DNA of 64,000 nt, taken from NCBI RefSeq assembly GCF_011440375.1, contig NZ_JAAOIR010000002.1:620001-684000 (forward strand), in the 5' to 3' direction. Made by a program: the position numbers and the translations under genes. This document shows positions 33,861 through 42,049 of this stretch, in pieces. A model generated the notes under the pieces. It was not told where the DNA came from. It saw only the letters and a list, made by a program, of their open reading frames with translations, and did no database searches. Positions within the stretch are counted from its first letter, which is position 1. Every line of letters starts with the position of its first letter. The stretch is from Halorubellus sp. JP-L1. Lineage in GTDB: Archaea; Halobacteriota; Halobacteria; Halobacteriales; Natrialbaceae.

Positions 33861-35282
33861 TCAGGTCGGCGCGACGACGATGACGCGGAGGTCGTTGACG
33901 TTCGTCCCGGTCGCATCCGAGTGGAGCAGTCCGCCGTCCACGCGCTGGTCGTCGGAGACGCGCTCGAAGAACCCGGTGGCGTCGTCGTCGGCGAGCGCGC
34001 GCCGCGCTCCGGCGAGCGCGTCCGCGTCCGCGAGCGCGTCGCCGGCGAGCACTGCGCCAGCGGCCTCGGACGAGCCGTCTCGGCCGTCGGTGTCGACCGC
34101 CGCGACCGCGACCTCGACGCCGTCGGGTAGCGACGGTCCCTCCGCGAGCGCGATCGCCGCGCCGAGCACGAACGCCTGGTTCGGGCCGCCCGTGCCGTCG
34201 CCCGTGACCGTCACCGTCGTCTCGCCAGCTGAGAGGACTACTCCGGGAGCCGTCACCGGCTCGTCGGTGGCCGCGACCTCGCGCGCGATCGCGGCGTGCA
34301 CGCGACCCGCCGGCGACGCCTCGCCGTCGACCGTCGTCGAGAGCACGCGCGACGCCAGACCCCGGTCCTCGGCGGCCGCCCTGACGCCCGCCACCGCCGT
34401 CCGCGCGGACGCGACGACGTGATAGCCCGCGTCGTCGAACGCTGCGTCGTCCGGCCCCGGCGTCTCAGTGTGGTCGCCGCGCTCGCCCGCCGCGAGGTGC
34501 GCGCGAACCGCCGGCGCGGCGACGTCGTACCGCGAGAGCACGTCGAGTGCGTCCGCGTACGTCGACCCGTCCGGTGCCGTCGGCCCGCTCCCGATGGTCG
34601 CCGGGTCGTCGCCGACCACGTCCGACACCGCGACCGTCACCACGCGCGCCGGCGACGCCGCGACCGCCAGCCGACCGCCCTTCAGCGTCGAGACGTGCTT
34701 GCGGACCGCGTTCACCTCCCCGATGCTCGCCCCCGCGTCCAGCAGGTCGCGCGTTACCGACCGGAGCGCGTCCAGGTCGACGCCGTCCACGGGCGCGGGC
34801 AGGAGCGCGCTCGCCCCGCCAGAAACCACCGCGAGCACGAGCGTCGACGCGTCCGCCGCCACCGCCCGCTCCCGGACCGCCGACGCCGCCGCCACCCCGC
34901 GCTCGCTCGGCAACGGATGGTCGCCGACCCGCACCGACACCGGCCCCGCGTCCACGCCCTCGGTGGGTTCGTCGACGGCCACCACGCCGCCCTCGACGCG
35001 CCCGTCGAGCGCGTCCACGAGCGCCGCCGCCACCCGGTCGCTGCCCTTCCCGCCGCCGAGGACCAGCACGCGCTCGACGCCCGCCAGCGAGTACCGTTCG
35101 CCATCGACCACGAGCGTCGCGTCGTCGGACTCCTCGTCGTCGACCGCACCGTCGTCGACCGCGACGGCGTCCCGCGTCGCCCGCGCCGGGTCGGCTCGCC
35201 GGACGCCAGCCGACAGGCACGCTACCGCCGACTCGACGACCGCCGGGAGCGACTCCGAGTCCGAACCGACGACCTCGAACAC
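33861..35282 (-). CDS. Glycerate 2-kinase (GckA/MOFRL family)
   Basis: A 473-residue GckA-type kinase. The N-terminal domain has VLVLGGGKGSDRVAAALVDA (about 73-92), DHPLPSERG and VVSGGASALLPAP (about 149-161), the class II glycerate kinase signature, followed by KHVSTLKGGRLA. The C-terminal MOFRL domain contains SAGETTVTVTGDGTGGPNQ and VAAVDTDGRDGSSEAAGA. It phosphorylates D-glycerate to 2-phosphoglycerate for glycolysis or the haloarchaeal sugar and glycerol pathways. Cytoplasmic and of usual length, it starts 3 bp after the upstream SDR gene, so the two are likely cotranscribed and the SDR may supply or consume a related substrate. Confidence 0.92.
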   Translation of the reverse strand: MFEVVGSDSESLPAVVESAVACLSAGVRRADPARATRDAVAVDDGAVDDEESDDATLVVDGERYSLAGVERVLVLGGGKGSDRVAAALVDALDGRVEGGVVAVDEPTEGVDAGPVSVRVGDHPLPSERGVAAASAVRERAVAADASTLVLAVVSGGASALLPAPVDGVDLDALRSVTRDLLDAGASIGEVNAVRKHVSTLKGGRLAVAASPARVVTVAVSDVVGDDPATIGSGPTAPDGSTYADALDVLSRYDVAAPAVRAHLAAGERGDHTETPGPDDAAFDDAGYHVVASARTAVAGVRAAAEDRGLASRVLSTTVDGEASPAGRVHAAIAREVAATDEPVTAPGVVLSAGETTVTVTGDGTGGPNQAFVLGAAIALAEGPSLPDGVEVAVAAVDTDGRDGSSEAAGAVLAGDALADADALAGARRALADDDATGFFERVSDDQRVDGGLLHSDATGTNVNDLRVIVVAPT

Positions 35283-35285
35283 GAC

Positions 35286-36173
35286 TCAGGCGAACAGTCG
35301 ACGCGCCAGCGAGAACAACCGATCGCGCACGCGCTTGGGGACGAACTGCGCCAGCCCCGCGTACTTCGCGACCGGACCGACCGGGTACCGCGGCGCCGGG
35401 TCCGTCGCACTCGCCGCGTTCACGATCGCGTCCGCGACCACGGTCGGACCGATCGACGCCGGCCCGAAGCCGCCCATCGACGCCGCGTCGTCGTAGAGCT
35501 CGTAGATGTCCTCGTACGCGCCCGATCGCTGCGCCGTCGACGCCAGCTCGTCGTCCGCGCGATCGTAGAACTCCGAGTCGACCGGCCCCGGCGCGACCAC
35601 GACGACGTCCACGCCGAACTCCTCGACCTCCGCACGGAGCGCGTCGCTCATCGACTCCACCGCGGCCTTCGACCCCGCGTACGCTCCCGATCCCGGGAGC
35701 GAGAGCTCGCCGACGACGCTCGACACGTTCACGATCGTCCCGTCGCAGGCCTCGCGCATGTGCGGGAGGACGGCGCGAGCGAGCCGATGCGGCCCGAACG
35801 CGTTCACGTCGAACTGGCGCTCGACGGACTCGGTCGTCACGTCCTCGAGCGGCCCGAACTGCGCGAACCCCGCGTTGTTCACGACGCAATCCACCTGCCC
35901 TTGCTCGTCGATCACGCGATCGACGACCGCCTCGACTTGCTCGCCGTCAGTCACGTCCAGTTCCGCCGTCCGACAGCCGGCGTCGGCGAGGTCCGCGACG
36001 TCCGCTTCATCTCGTGCCGTCGCGTACACGACCCAGTCCTCCGCGAGGAACCGCGCCGCCGTCGCCTGCCCGATCCCCGAGGACGACCCGGTCACGATGC
36101 AGACGTCCTTGTGCCGCGTCTCCACGCCAGCCGCGTCGTCGGCGGTCGCCGGCGACTCGTCCGCGTCGGTCAT
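35286..36173 (-). CDS. SDR family oxidoreductase (classical)
   Basis: A 295-residue classical SDR. Signatures are CIVTGSSSGIGQATAARFL (TGxxxGIG cofactor loop, about 22-40), VVNNAGFAQFG (NNAG), VNVSSVVGEL with catalytic Ser, and the YxxxK pair in GSGAYAGSKAAVESMSDAL. The C-terminal 80 residues are longer than a minimal SDR and end RDRLFSLARRLFA, an amphipathic tail that may touch membranes. The substrate is unknown, perhaps a lipid or steroid-like alcohol by analogy with the tail. ATG 36173 follows a cttacgtac-type box. The gene sits 3 bp before glycerate kinase. Confidence 0.86.
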   Translation of the reverse strand: MTDADESPATADDAAGVETRHKDVCIVTGSSSGIGQATAARFLAEDWVVYATARDEADVADLADAGCRTAELDVTDGEQVEAVVDRVIDEQGQVDCVVNNAGFAQFGPLEDVTTESVERQFDVNAFGPHRLARAVLPHMREACDGTIVNVSSVVGELSLPGSGAYAGSKAAVESMSDALRAEVEEFGVDVVVVAPGPVDSEFYDRADDELASTAQRSGAYEDIYELYDDAASMGGFGPASIGPTVVADAIVNAASATDPAPRYPVGPVAKYAGLAQFVPKRVRDRLFSLARRLFA

Positions 36174-36374
36174 GCTCCGGCGTTCGACCGGCGGGTACGT
36201 AAGTGTCACCGGTTCCCAGCCGCCCACACCACTCCCGAGGGTCCAAATACGAAGCCGCGGCCACCCGTCGCCGTCACCTGACAGTCGCCGCGCGTCGGTC
36301 CAGGCGGGAGCGCGACCCGCCGACGCGCACACGTCCACGGGTCGCCTGCTCGCCACCACCGCGACAGTCCGCGT

Positions 36375-36414
36375 TCACTCGACGGTCGCGTGTTAACAGT
36401 CACTCGACGGTCGC
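36375..36414. repeat. 25-bp direct repeat duplicating the 3' end of the endonuclease V gene
   Basis: The 15-bp sequence tcactcgacggtcgc occurs at 36375-36389 and 36400-36414. On the minus strand it encodes the last residues ATVE plus the TGA stop. The copy at 36375 lies beyond the stop in non-coding DNA. Confidence 0.9.
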
Positions 36415-37146
36415 TTTCGCCTCGTCGGCGTACGCGTCAGCGAGCCGCGTCGGCTCCGGGAGCTTGTACCCCGCCGTCGACGCGAGCACCGCGTCCGCCG
36501 CGGTCGACGCACTCACGCGATGTCCGGGGCTCACCCAGAGCGGATTGATCGATTGCGCGCCCGACGCGTACTGGCGGGACTGGACCGCGTACCCGATCAC
36601 CTCGCCGTCGGGCGCGGTCACGTCCGCGTTCGCCAGCACCGGCACGCGCTCGCCGTCCGCGAGCCCGTCGACGTCGCCGTCGGGCGTCCCACAGAGCAAG
36701 TTCTTCGCCACCCCGATCGCCGGCACGTCGAACACGACGCCCATGTGCGTCGCGATGCCGGCCTCCCGGAAGTGGATGCGGCCGCTCCCGTCGAAGAAGA
36801 GGAGCTCCGGCTCCGACTCCAGCTGGGAGAGCGCGTCCACGATCGGGCCGCCCTCGCGGTACGAGAGGAGCCCGGGGATGTAGGGAATCTCGAGTGGCGT
36901 CACCGCGAACGTGCGCTCGACGACGACGTCGCCGCGGACGCAGACGACCGCGGACACCGCCCGGTCGTCGAGGAACGCCTGATCGACGCCCGCGACCAAC
37001 GGCCCCTCTGGCCGCCCGACGCGCGCCGCGTCGAACGCGAAGTCGTCGACGAACGTCGCCGCTTCCGCGACGGCGCGCTGCTGGGCTTCCATCTCCTCGC
37101 GGGACGCGTCCGCGTCCGGCAGGAACTCGGGGCGAACGACGTCCAT
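36400..37146 (-). CDS. nfi: Endonuclease V
   Basis: A 248-residue endonuclease V. GPLVAGVDQAF (about 49-59) contains the catalytic Asp. Further motifs are YIPGLLSYREGGPIVDALSQ (about 89-108), with the conserved PYIPG wedge and Glu, ELLFFDGSGRIHFREAG with an active-site Asp, and FDVPAIGVAKNLL with the conserved Lys. It incises DNA or RNA 3' to inosine after adenine deamination. ATG 37146 overlaps the rhomboid stop by 1 nt (TGATG), so it is translationally coupled to an apparently unrelated gene. An extra copy of its 3' end follows the stop. Confidence 0.93.
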   Translation of the reverse strand: MDVVRPEFLPDADASREEMEAQQRAVAEAATFVDDFAFDAARVGRPEGPLVAGVDQAFLDDRAVSAVVCVRGDVVVERTFAVTPLEIPYIPGLLSYREGGPIVDALSQLESEPELLFFDGSGRIHFREAGIATHMGVVFDVPAIGVAKNLLCGTPDGDVDGLADGERVPVLANADVTAPDGEVIGYAVQSRQYASGAQSINPLWVSPGHRVSASTAADAVLASTAGYKLPEPTRLADAYADEAKATVE

Positions 37147-38075
37147 CAGAACCGACGACGACCACCGGGGCCGCCCGGACCGCCCGGGCCGCCGGGACCA
37201 CCGGGGCCGCCGCCCATGCCGATGCTCTGGGGGCGCCGAACCCGCCCCTCGATGTGCTTGCCGTACGCGAGCCCGAGCAGGAGCCCGATGAGGTGCGCGC
37301 CCTGGGCCGTGCCACCGGCACCGATGCCGCCACCGATGATGGCGAGCGTCGAGATGAGCGCGTAGAAGATCGTGATCGCCCAGATCGGGACGGGGAGCAC
37401 GAACCAGATGTATACCTTCAAGTCCGGCGCGAGAACCGTCAGCACGCCGAGTATCGCGAGTGCCGCGCCGCTCGCACCGAGGACGCCCGCGAACTCGCCC
37501 GGCGCCATCACCATCGCCAGCCCGATCTGGCCGAGTCCCGCGAGCATCCCCGTTCCGAGGAACAGGAGCGTGAAGTCCCTGGAGCCGACGATGTCCTCGA
37601 CCAGTCGGCCGAAGAAGAATATCACGATGGCGTTCCCCGCGATGTGCCCGAGGCTCGGCGGCGGGGAGTGCGCGAAGATCGACGTCACCCACGTCCACAC
37701 GTACTCGGGGTGGTCCGAGGACAGGATGAACACGTCGAGGTACACCCCTTGCCCGACGAAGTTGAACACCATCCACTGCATCATCCACGTGATGAACATC
37801 AGTGCCAGGAACACGTACGTCATGTTCCCGCGGAAGTACGAGAGCGCGCCACCGGGCCCGAAGAGCGTGAACGAAGGCAGCGACCAACCGTCGCTCTCGG
37901 CCTGCACCGAGTCGTCGAACCCGCTATCGAACACGCCCTTGGGGTCGTTCCACTCCGTCAACCCCGGACAGTCGTGCTTCTCCGGCAAGCGGTGTTCGCC
38001 GCAGTACGTGCTCCCGCAGTGAGAACACTCGTACGGCATGTTCTCGTGCTTGCCGCACTCGTCGCATTTCGCCAT
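37146..38075 (-). CDS. Rhomboid protease with an AN1-type zinc finger
   Basis: A 309-residue intramembrane serine protease. Residues 4-36 are an AN1-like zinc finger (C4, C7, C17, C20, C25, H28, H34, C36). After a linker come six membrane segments with the rhomboid hallmarks HIAGNAIVIFFFG (His144 and Asn148 region), GVLGASGAAL with nucleophile Ser202, and QGAHLIGLLLG with catalytic His261. A collagen-like (GGP) repeat tail, GGPGGPGGPGG, ends the protein. Haloarchaeal homologues with this finger are known; the best studied is RhoII of Haloferax, linked to cell-surface glycosylation. Substrates here are unknown. Confidence 0.92.
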   Translation of the reverse strand: MAKCDECGKHENMPYECSHCGSTYCGEHRLPEKHDCPGLTEWNDPKGVFDSGFDDSVQAESDGWSLPSFTLFGPGGALSYFRGNMTYVFLALMFITWMMQWMVFNFVGQGVYLDVFILSSDHPEYVWTWVTSIFAHSPPPSLGHIAGNAIVIFFFGRLVEDIVGSRDFTLLFLGTGMLAGLGQIGLAMVMAPGEFAGVLGASGAALAILGVLTVLAPDLKVYIWFVLPVPIWAITIFYALISTLAIIGGGIGAGGTAQGAHLIGLLLGLAYGKHIEGRVRRPQSIGMGGGPGGPGGPGGPGGPGGRRRF

Positions 38076-38140
38076 TGGCGGCGCCTACGGGAGGGTGGGT
38101 CAAGGGGCTTTGGGTGACCCCGCGGCGGTTACGCGACCGG

Positions 38141-39148
38141 TTAGAAGAGCCCTTCGTCGTCGTCGAGGAGTTTCGCGGGGCCGCCGACCTCCCAGATCGT
38201 GGTCTTGACGCCGGTCTCCGCGACGGCTTCTTTGACGCGTTCGACGTGGTCGGCGGTCGTGTTGACGTACACCGATGCGCCGGTGTCAGTCGAGAACCAG
38301 ACCGGGACCGAGTCGACGTCGTCGTCGTCCTCGTACCCGTTCTCGCGGAGGTTCCGGACTTTGTCGAACACGGAGAGCGTCGCGGGCTTCCAGTACACCC
38401 AGCCCTCGGGGCCGGTCATCGTCGTCGCGGCGAGACTCAGCGAGTCGTGTTCGGCGATGTGCCCGACGCGCTCGAGGTCGTTCTCGTGGAGGGCGTCCTT
38501 GCAGTCCTGGAGTTGCTCGTGGACGTGCGCCATCCGGTCGCCGAACATGTGGCTGCGTTCGGCCTCCGCGTGCGCGTCGTCGGTCTCCTTGTACGCGGGA
38601 ACGAGCGCGACGACGGTCTTGAGTTCGCTCTCGAGGTCGGTCGGGATGCGGTGACTCCGACAGTCCTGGTCGTTCATCCCGGCGCTCAGGTAGGAGAATC
38701 CGCCGGTGACGGCGCGTGCCGCGCTCGCGGAGCCGACGCGAGCGATCGTGGAGATGTCCTCGATGGTCGCGTCGAGTTCGGCGGCGTCGGCGAGTGCGCG
38801 AGCGGCGGCGGCGAAGCCAGACGAGGAGGATCCGAGGCCGACGTTCGACGGGAACGAGTTCTCGCTCTCAAGTCTGACGGGGTAGACGGTGTGGGCGGCG
38901 TCGCTCATCGACCGCGCCTTCTCGACGACGCGTTCCACGCGGTCGAACGCCGAGCCATCTAGTTCCTCGCCGTCGACGATATAGGTGTCCTCGTCGTAGT
39001 CCATGGAGAACTCGACGGTGGTCTTCGTGTGACTCGGCGCCGTGCAGACGCTGATGGAGTCGTGGTAGGGGAGTCGTTCGATGTCGTCGCGCATCCCGTG
39101 GTACTTGACGAGGCCCTGGATCGGGTGCGCCATCGCGGTTGCTTTCAT
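38141..39148 (-). CDS. mvaD: Phosphomevalonate decarboxylase (haloarchaeal mevalonate pathway)
   Basis: A 335-residue GHMP-fold enzyme. The start MKATAMAHPIQGLVKYHGM contains the conserved Lys-Tyr. The ATP loop is PSNVGLGSSSSGFAAAARAL (about 101-120), with a diagnostic decarboxylase-like Ser-rich stretch, and GFSYLSAGMNDQD carries a substrate-binding region. In Haloferax volcanii the homologue decarboxylates phosphomevalonate to isopentenyl phosphate, then isopentenyl phosphate kinase finishes the pathway; this is established for the family. It supplies isoprenoids for archaeal lipids. It is a single gene with a good promoter (39171-39180) and is divergent from nth. Confidence 0.92.
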   Translation of the reverse strand: MKATAMAHPIQGLVKYHGMRDDIERLPYHDSISVCTAPSHTKTTVEFSMDYDEDTYIVDGEELDGSAFDRVERVVEKARSMSDAAHTVYPVRLESENSFPSNVGLGSSSSGFAAAARALADAAELDATIEDISTIARVGSASAARAVTGGFSYLSAGMNDQDCRSHRIPTDLESELKTVVALVPAYKETDDAHAEAERSHMFGDRMAHVHEQLQDCKDALHENDLERVGHIAEHDSLSLAATTMTGPEGWVYWKPATLSVFDKVRNLRENGYEDDDDVDSVPVWFSTDTGASVYVNTTADHVERVKEAVAETGVKTTIWEVGGPAKLLDDDEGLF

Positions 39149-39170
39149 ACCACTACGGGAGACGACGGCC

Positions 39171-39180
39171 CGCTTAAAAC
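39171..39180 (-). promoter_or_regulatory. TATA-like box for mvaD
   Basis: It reads gttttaagcg on the minus strand, 23 to 32 nt before ATG 39148, one of the clearest leaderless promoters in the window. Confidence 0.65.
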
Positions 39181-39283
39181 CCACGGCGACGCGGCGGCGG
39201 CGGTCCTCGCTCCCCCCTCTCGTCCGCTCTCGCGCGGTTCCGGAACCGAACGCCTGAAACCGCGGCGTTTCGACGAAGCGAGT

Positions 39284-39967
39284 ATGGGAACCCCACTGGA
39301 TTCGCGACGGGCGCAGGCCGAGACGGTCGTCGAGCGCCTCCACGAGGAGTACCCCGACTCGACGATCTCGCTGAACTACGCGTCGCGTCTGGAGCTCCTC
39401 GTCGCGGTCGTGCTGTCCGCGCAGTGCACGGACGAGCGCGTGAACGACGTCACCGAGGATCTCTTCGAGACCTACCAGCGTCCCGAGGACTACGCGAACG
39501 CGAGCGAGGACGAGCTCGCGGACGCGATCTACGGTATTACGTTCCACAACAGCAAGGCGGGCTACCTGAAGGGGATCGGCGAGCAGTTGCTCGCGGAGCA
39601 CGACGGGGGGGTCCCCGACGAGATGAGTGCGCTCACGGACCTCCCGGGCGTGGGTCGGAAGACGGCGAACGTCGTCCTCCAGCACGGCCACGACGTCGTT
39701 GAGGGGATCGTCGTCGACACGCACGTCCAGCGACTGTCGCGTCGCCTCGGTCTCACGGAGGCGGAGCGACCGGAAGCCATCGAGCGGGACCTGCTGGACG
39801 TCGTCCCCGAGAGCGAGTGGCAGCAGTTCACGCACCTCCTCATCGACCACGGGCGCGCCGTCTGCGGCGCTCGGACTGCGGAGTGCGGCGAGTGCGTGCT
39901 CGCGGACGTCTGTCCCTCGGAGCAGGGCGACAGCGAGATTGACCTGGCGAGCGGCGACCCCTGGTAG
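39284..39967 (+). CDS. nth: Endonuclease III
   Basis: A 227-residue DNA glycosylase/AP lyase. The HhH motif is LPGVGRKTANVVL with the catalytic Lys126, and Asp145 lies in VVDTHVQRLSRRLGL. The 4Fe-4S cluster motif Cys194-x6-Cys201-x2-Cys204-x5-Cys210 (CGARTAECGECVLADVC) is intact. It removes oxidised pyrimidines and cuts at AP sites in base excision repair. The first helix is normal, and ATG 39284 is the best start since the upstream frame is Arg-rich. It lies next to other repair genes in this part of the window. Confidence 0.96.
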   Translation: MGTPLDSRRAQAETVVERLHEEYPDSTISLNYASRLELLVAVVLSAQCTDERVNDVTEDLFETYQRPEDYANASEDELADAIYGITFHNSKAGYLKGIGEQLLAEHDGGVPDEMSALTDLPGVGRKTANVVLQHGHDVVEGIVVDTHVQRLSRRLGLTEAERPEAIERDLLDVVPESEWQQFTHLLIDHGRAVCGARTAECGECVLADVCPSEQGDSEIDLASGDPW

Positions 39968-40055
39968 CTGGGGCTCGCGGCCTCGGCGGCGTCTCTCTCG
40001 TTCGGCCAATCCGATTTGGCGCCGCACCTACGCACGTCCAGTGGCAAGTTCGCGC

Positions 40056-40358
40056 ATGGCACACACGGACCGCGAGGTCGACGAGGAGACGCACGACGAA
40101 ACCACTGGCGACGAGGACACGACCGAGGAAGCGGAGCGGGACGCCGAGCAACACGTCGAGTTGTCGCCAGAGGAGCGGACGAACGTGCCGACGGAGGAAC
40201 TCGTGGACGTCGACGACGCGCACGACGAGGCCGTCGAGGAGGAGGAAGTGGAGAACGAGCCGGGGAACCGAACGAACACGGAGAAGCTCAACGACGAGGC
40301 GCGCGAGCAGAACAACCACGACAACGCGCCCGACGAGATGCCGAACCGCCAGAAGTAG
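40056..40358 (+). CDS. Acidic, probably disordered small protein
   Basis: A 100-residue protein dominated by Glu, Asp, Asn and Thr (for example DEETHDETTGDEDTTEEAER, and the end NRTNTEKLNDEAREQNNHDN). There is no hydrophobic core, Cys, membrane segment or motif. It is likely intrinsically disordered and possibly a ribosome- or chromatin-associated protein, or simply a haloadapted hypothetical. ATG 40056 follows gcgcatgg after a gap. It converges on the DUF7321 gene, with a short hairpin gccag-aa-ctggc at 40363-40374 between them that could be a terminator. I do not recognise the family. Confidence 0.62.
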   Translation: MAHTDREVDEETHDETTGDEDTTEEAERDAEQHVELSPEERTNVPTEELVDVDDAHDEAVEEEEVENEPGNRTNTEKLNDEAREQNNHDNAPDEMPNRQK

Positions 40359-40398
40359 CGGCCAGAACTGGCGCGAAACCCGACGGTCGCGAGCGCCT

Positions 40399-40881
40399 CT
40401 AGATGATGGTGTACCATCGCAGGTACCGGGCGACGCCGACGAGGTACGCGAGAATCCAGAAGAAGACGTACCCGAAGACGCCGACGCGGAGGCGCGTCCG
40501 CCACTTCCCCATGTGCTCGTGGAGTTCGTCGATCGAGACGTCCTGGTCTGGGTCGTCGTAGAGGTCCGCGGCGCGCTTGGCCTGGAAGATGCGGACGATC
40601 CCCCAGAGGCCGAACAGGAGCATCGCGTACGCCTGCAGGCCGAAGAACGCGTGGAGGGCGGTGAGGCTACTCAGGTTCTCGATCAGTCGCGGAGCCATCC
40701 ACGTGACCACGGGGACCGTGTTCAGGACGAGGCCGGTGACGACGAACTTCAGGTGGTGCGTGAGGACGTCCCACGTCACGACCGGCTGGTTGATGATGTA
40801 CCAAGCGCCGTAGACGTAGAACGGGAAGCTGGCGGTGACGACGAGGACGACGACCGTCGCAACCACCACGTCTTCGACCAT
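40399..40881 (-). CDS. DUF7321-like membrane protein (bc-complex neighbour)
   Basis: A 160-residue protein with four membrane segments (roughly residues 6-28, 44-66, 79-101 and 133-153). It contains His and Asn residues in helix 2 (LTHHLKFVVTGLVLN) that could bind haem or a quinone, though this is not shown. I recognise it as the DUF7321 type that sits beside the cytochrome bc cluster in many haloarchaea. Divergent from DUF7319, it is part of the same locus but likely separately transcribed. A stable hairpin ccggcc-ttgc-ggccgg overlaps its start region. Function is unknown; an accessory or assembly role is possible. Confidence 0.76.
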   Translation of the reverse strand: MVEDVVVATVVVLVVTASFPFYVYGAWYIINQPVVTWDVLTHHLKFVVTGLVLNTVPVVTWMAPRLIENLSSLTALHAFFGLQAYAMLLFGLWGIVRIFQAKRAADLYDDPDQDVSIDELHEHMGKWRTRLRVGVFGYVFFWILAYLVGVARYLRWYTII

Positions 40882-40940
40882 GCCCGGCCCTTGCGGCCGG
40901 GGTGTCCTAAAGGACGCGTTCCCGGACGCCCGCGGTCGGA

Positions 40941-40950
40941 AAGGGTAAAC
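40941..40950 (+). promoter_or_regulatory. TATA-like box for the DUF7319 gene
   Basis: The sequence aagggtaaac lies 25 to 34 nt upstream of ATG 40975 and is divergent from the DUF7321 promoter region. Confidence 0.5.
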
Positions 40951-40974
40951 CGGCGTGGGCCGAACTAACGCGCG

Positions 40975-41994
40975 ATGAACGACTCCCGACCGTCGTCCGC
41001 CGACGACCCCGACTCCGGGAGCGAACGCGACGACGCCGAGCCCTCCGAGGACGTCGCGCCCTCGGACGACGCCGACCCCTCCGAAGACGCGCTCTCGGAC
41101 GCGGAATTGCGGGCGCGCGTAGAGGAGAAGTACGACTTCGACGACTTCGGGCCCGGGGACATGGCGGAGATGACGCCCGACGAGTGGGACGTGGCGTTCG
41201 ATGCCGAGTCCTGGATCACGGGCGAAGAACTGCTCGACCGCGTCGCGGCCGACCTCGAGCGACGCGTCGCGTACCGGGACGTGTTCGCGGTGGTCGAACG
41301 CCGGACGGTAGAGGGCGTCGACGCCGTGCTCGCGTTCTCCGACGAGGGATACGCGCTCGTTCGCGAGGACGGGAGCGTCGAGGGATTCGGGACGGTGCTC
41401 CGGGACGTGAAGCCGACGGTCGCGCTCTGCTCGATGGAGTCCTACGACGTCGAGGAACCTCCCGCGGACGCCGTCCTGCCGAGTCCGGGCGACGTTCCGG
41501 AGGGCAGCGGCGAACTCGGGAACCTCATGCTGCAAGTCATCGCTGGCGTCCTCGGGCTCTCGGGGCTCGTGCTCCTCGTCGGTGCCGTCGTCGCACCCGG
41601 TGCGACCGGAACGAGCGAACTCGGACGGGGTCTGATGGTCGTGTTCGGCCTGCTGTTCCTCGCGGCCACGTTCGTCCTGTTCTTCACCGTCGCGAACGCC
41701 AGGCTCTCCGACAAGTTCCGCGCAGAGGAGTACCGCGAGCGACTGCGTGCAGTCGGCCTCGAGGACGGCGAACGGCCGTCGTTCCTCCCGACGGAGGACG
41801 GCGGGACGGCCGTCGACGCCGACCGCTCGACCCAGGACGCGACCGCCGCCACGGACGGCGCGACCTCGGTCGACGCCGACCGAACGCACCCCGCGGACGG
41901 TCGGGACGAAGAACGACCCGGAGTGGACGACGCTACCGAGCGGAACGACGCCGGTGAAACGACGGGCGACGAAGGCTCGAACCCGAGCACGTGA
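40975..41994 (+). CDS. DUF7319-like protein with two C-terminal membrane helices
   Basis: A 339-residue protein. An acidic disordered N-terminus (1-45) precedes a folded domain with KYDFDDFGPGDMAEMTPDEW (about 52-71) and a WITGEELLDRVAADLERRVA region (about 80-99). Two membrane helices follow (about 185-210 and 221-244), then an acidic tail. It matches the DUF7319 family next to bc-complex genes. A four-helix or hairpin insertion in the membrane with soluble domains on the cytoplasmic side is likely. Function is unknown. It lies 55 bp before the halocyanin gene, which has its own promoter box, so it may be only partly cotranscribed. Confidence 0.76.
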   Translation: MNDSRPSSADDPDSGSERDDAEPSEDVAPSDDADPSEDALSDAELRARVEEKYDFDDFGPGDMAEMTPDEWDVAFDAESWITGEELLDRVAADLERRVAYRDVFAVVERRTVEGVDAVLAFSDEGYALVREDGSVEGFGTVLRDVKPTVALCSMESYDVEEPPADAVLPSPGDVPEGSGELGNLMLQVIAGVLGLSGLVLLVGAVVAPGATGTSELGRGLMVVFGLLFLAATFVLFFTVANARLSDKFRAEEYRERLRAVGLEDGERPSFLPTEDGGTAVDADRSTQDATAATDGATSVDADRTHPADGRDEERPGVDDATERNDAGETTGDEGSNPST

Positions 41995-42020
41995 GGCCCC
42001 CGAGACGCCCGCATCGGTGG

Positions 42021-42030
42021 GTTTAAGCAA
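42021..42030 (+). promoter_or_regulatory. TATA-like box for the bc-complex operon
   Basis: The sequence gtttaagcaa is centred about 26 nt before ATG 42050. It would drive the operon halocyanin-DUF7318-Rieske-cytochrome b-subunit IV-DUF7315-DUF7314. Confidence 0.65.
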
Positions 42031-42049
42031 CGCCAATCCTGACCTACGG

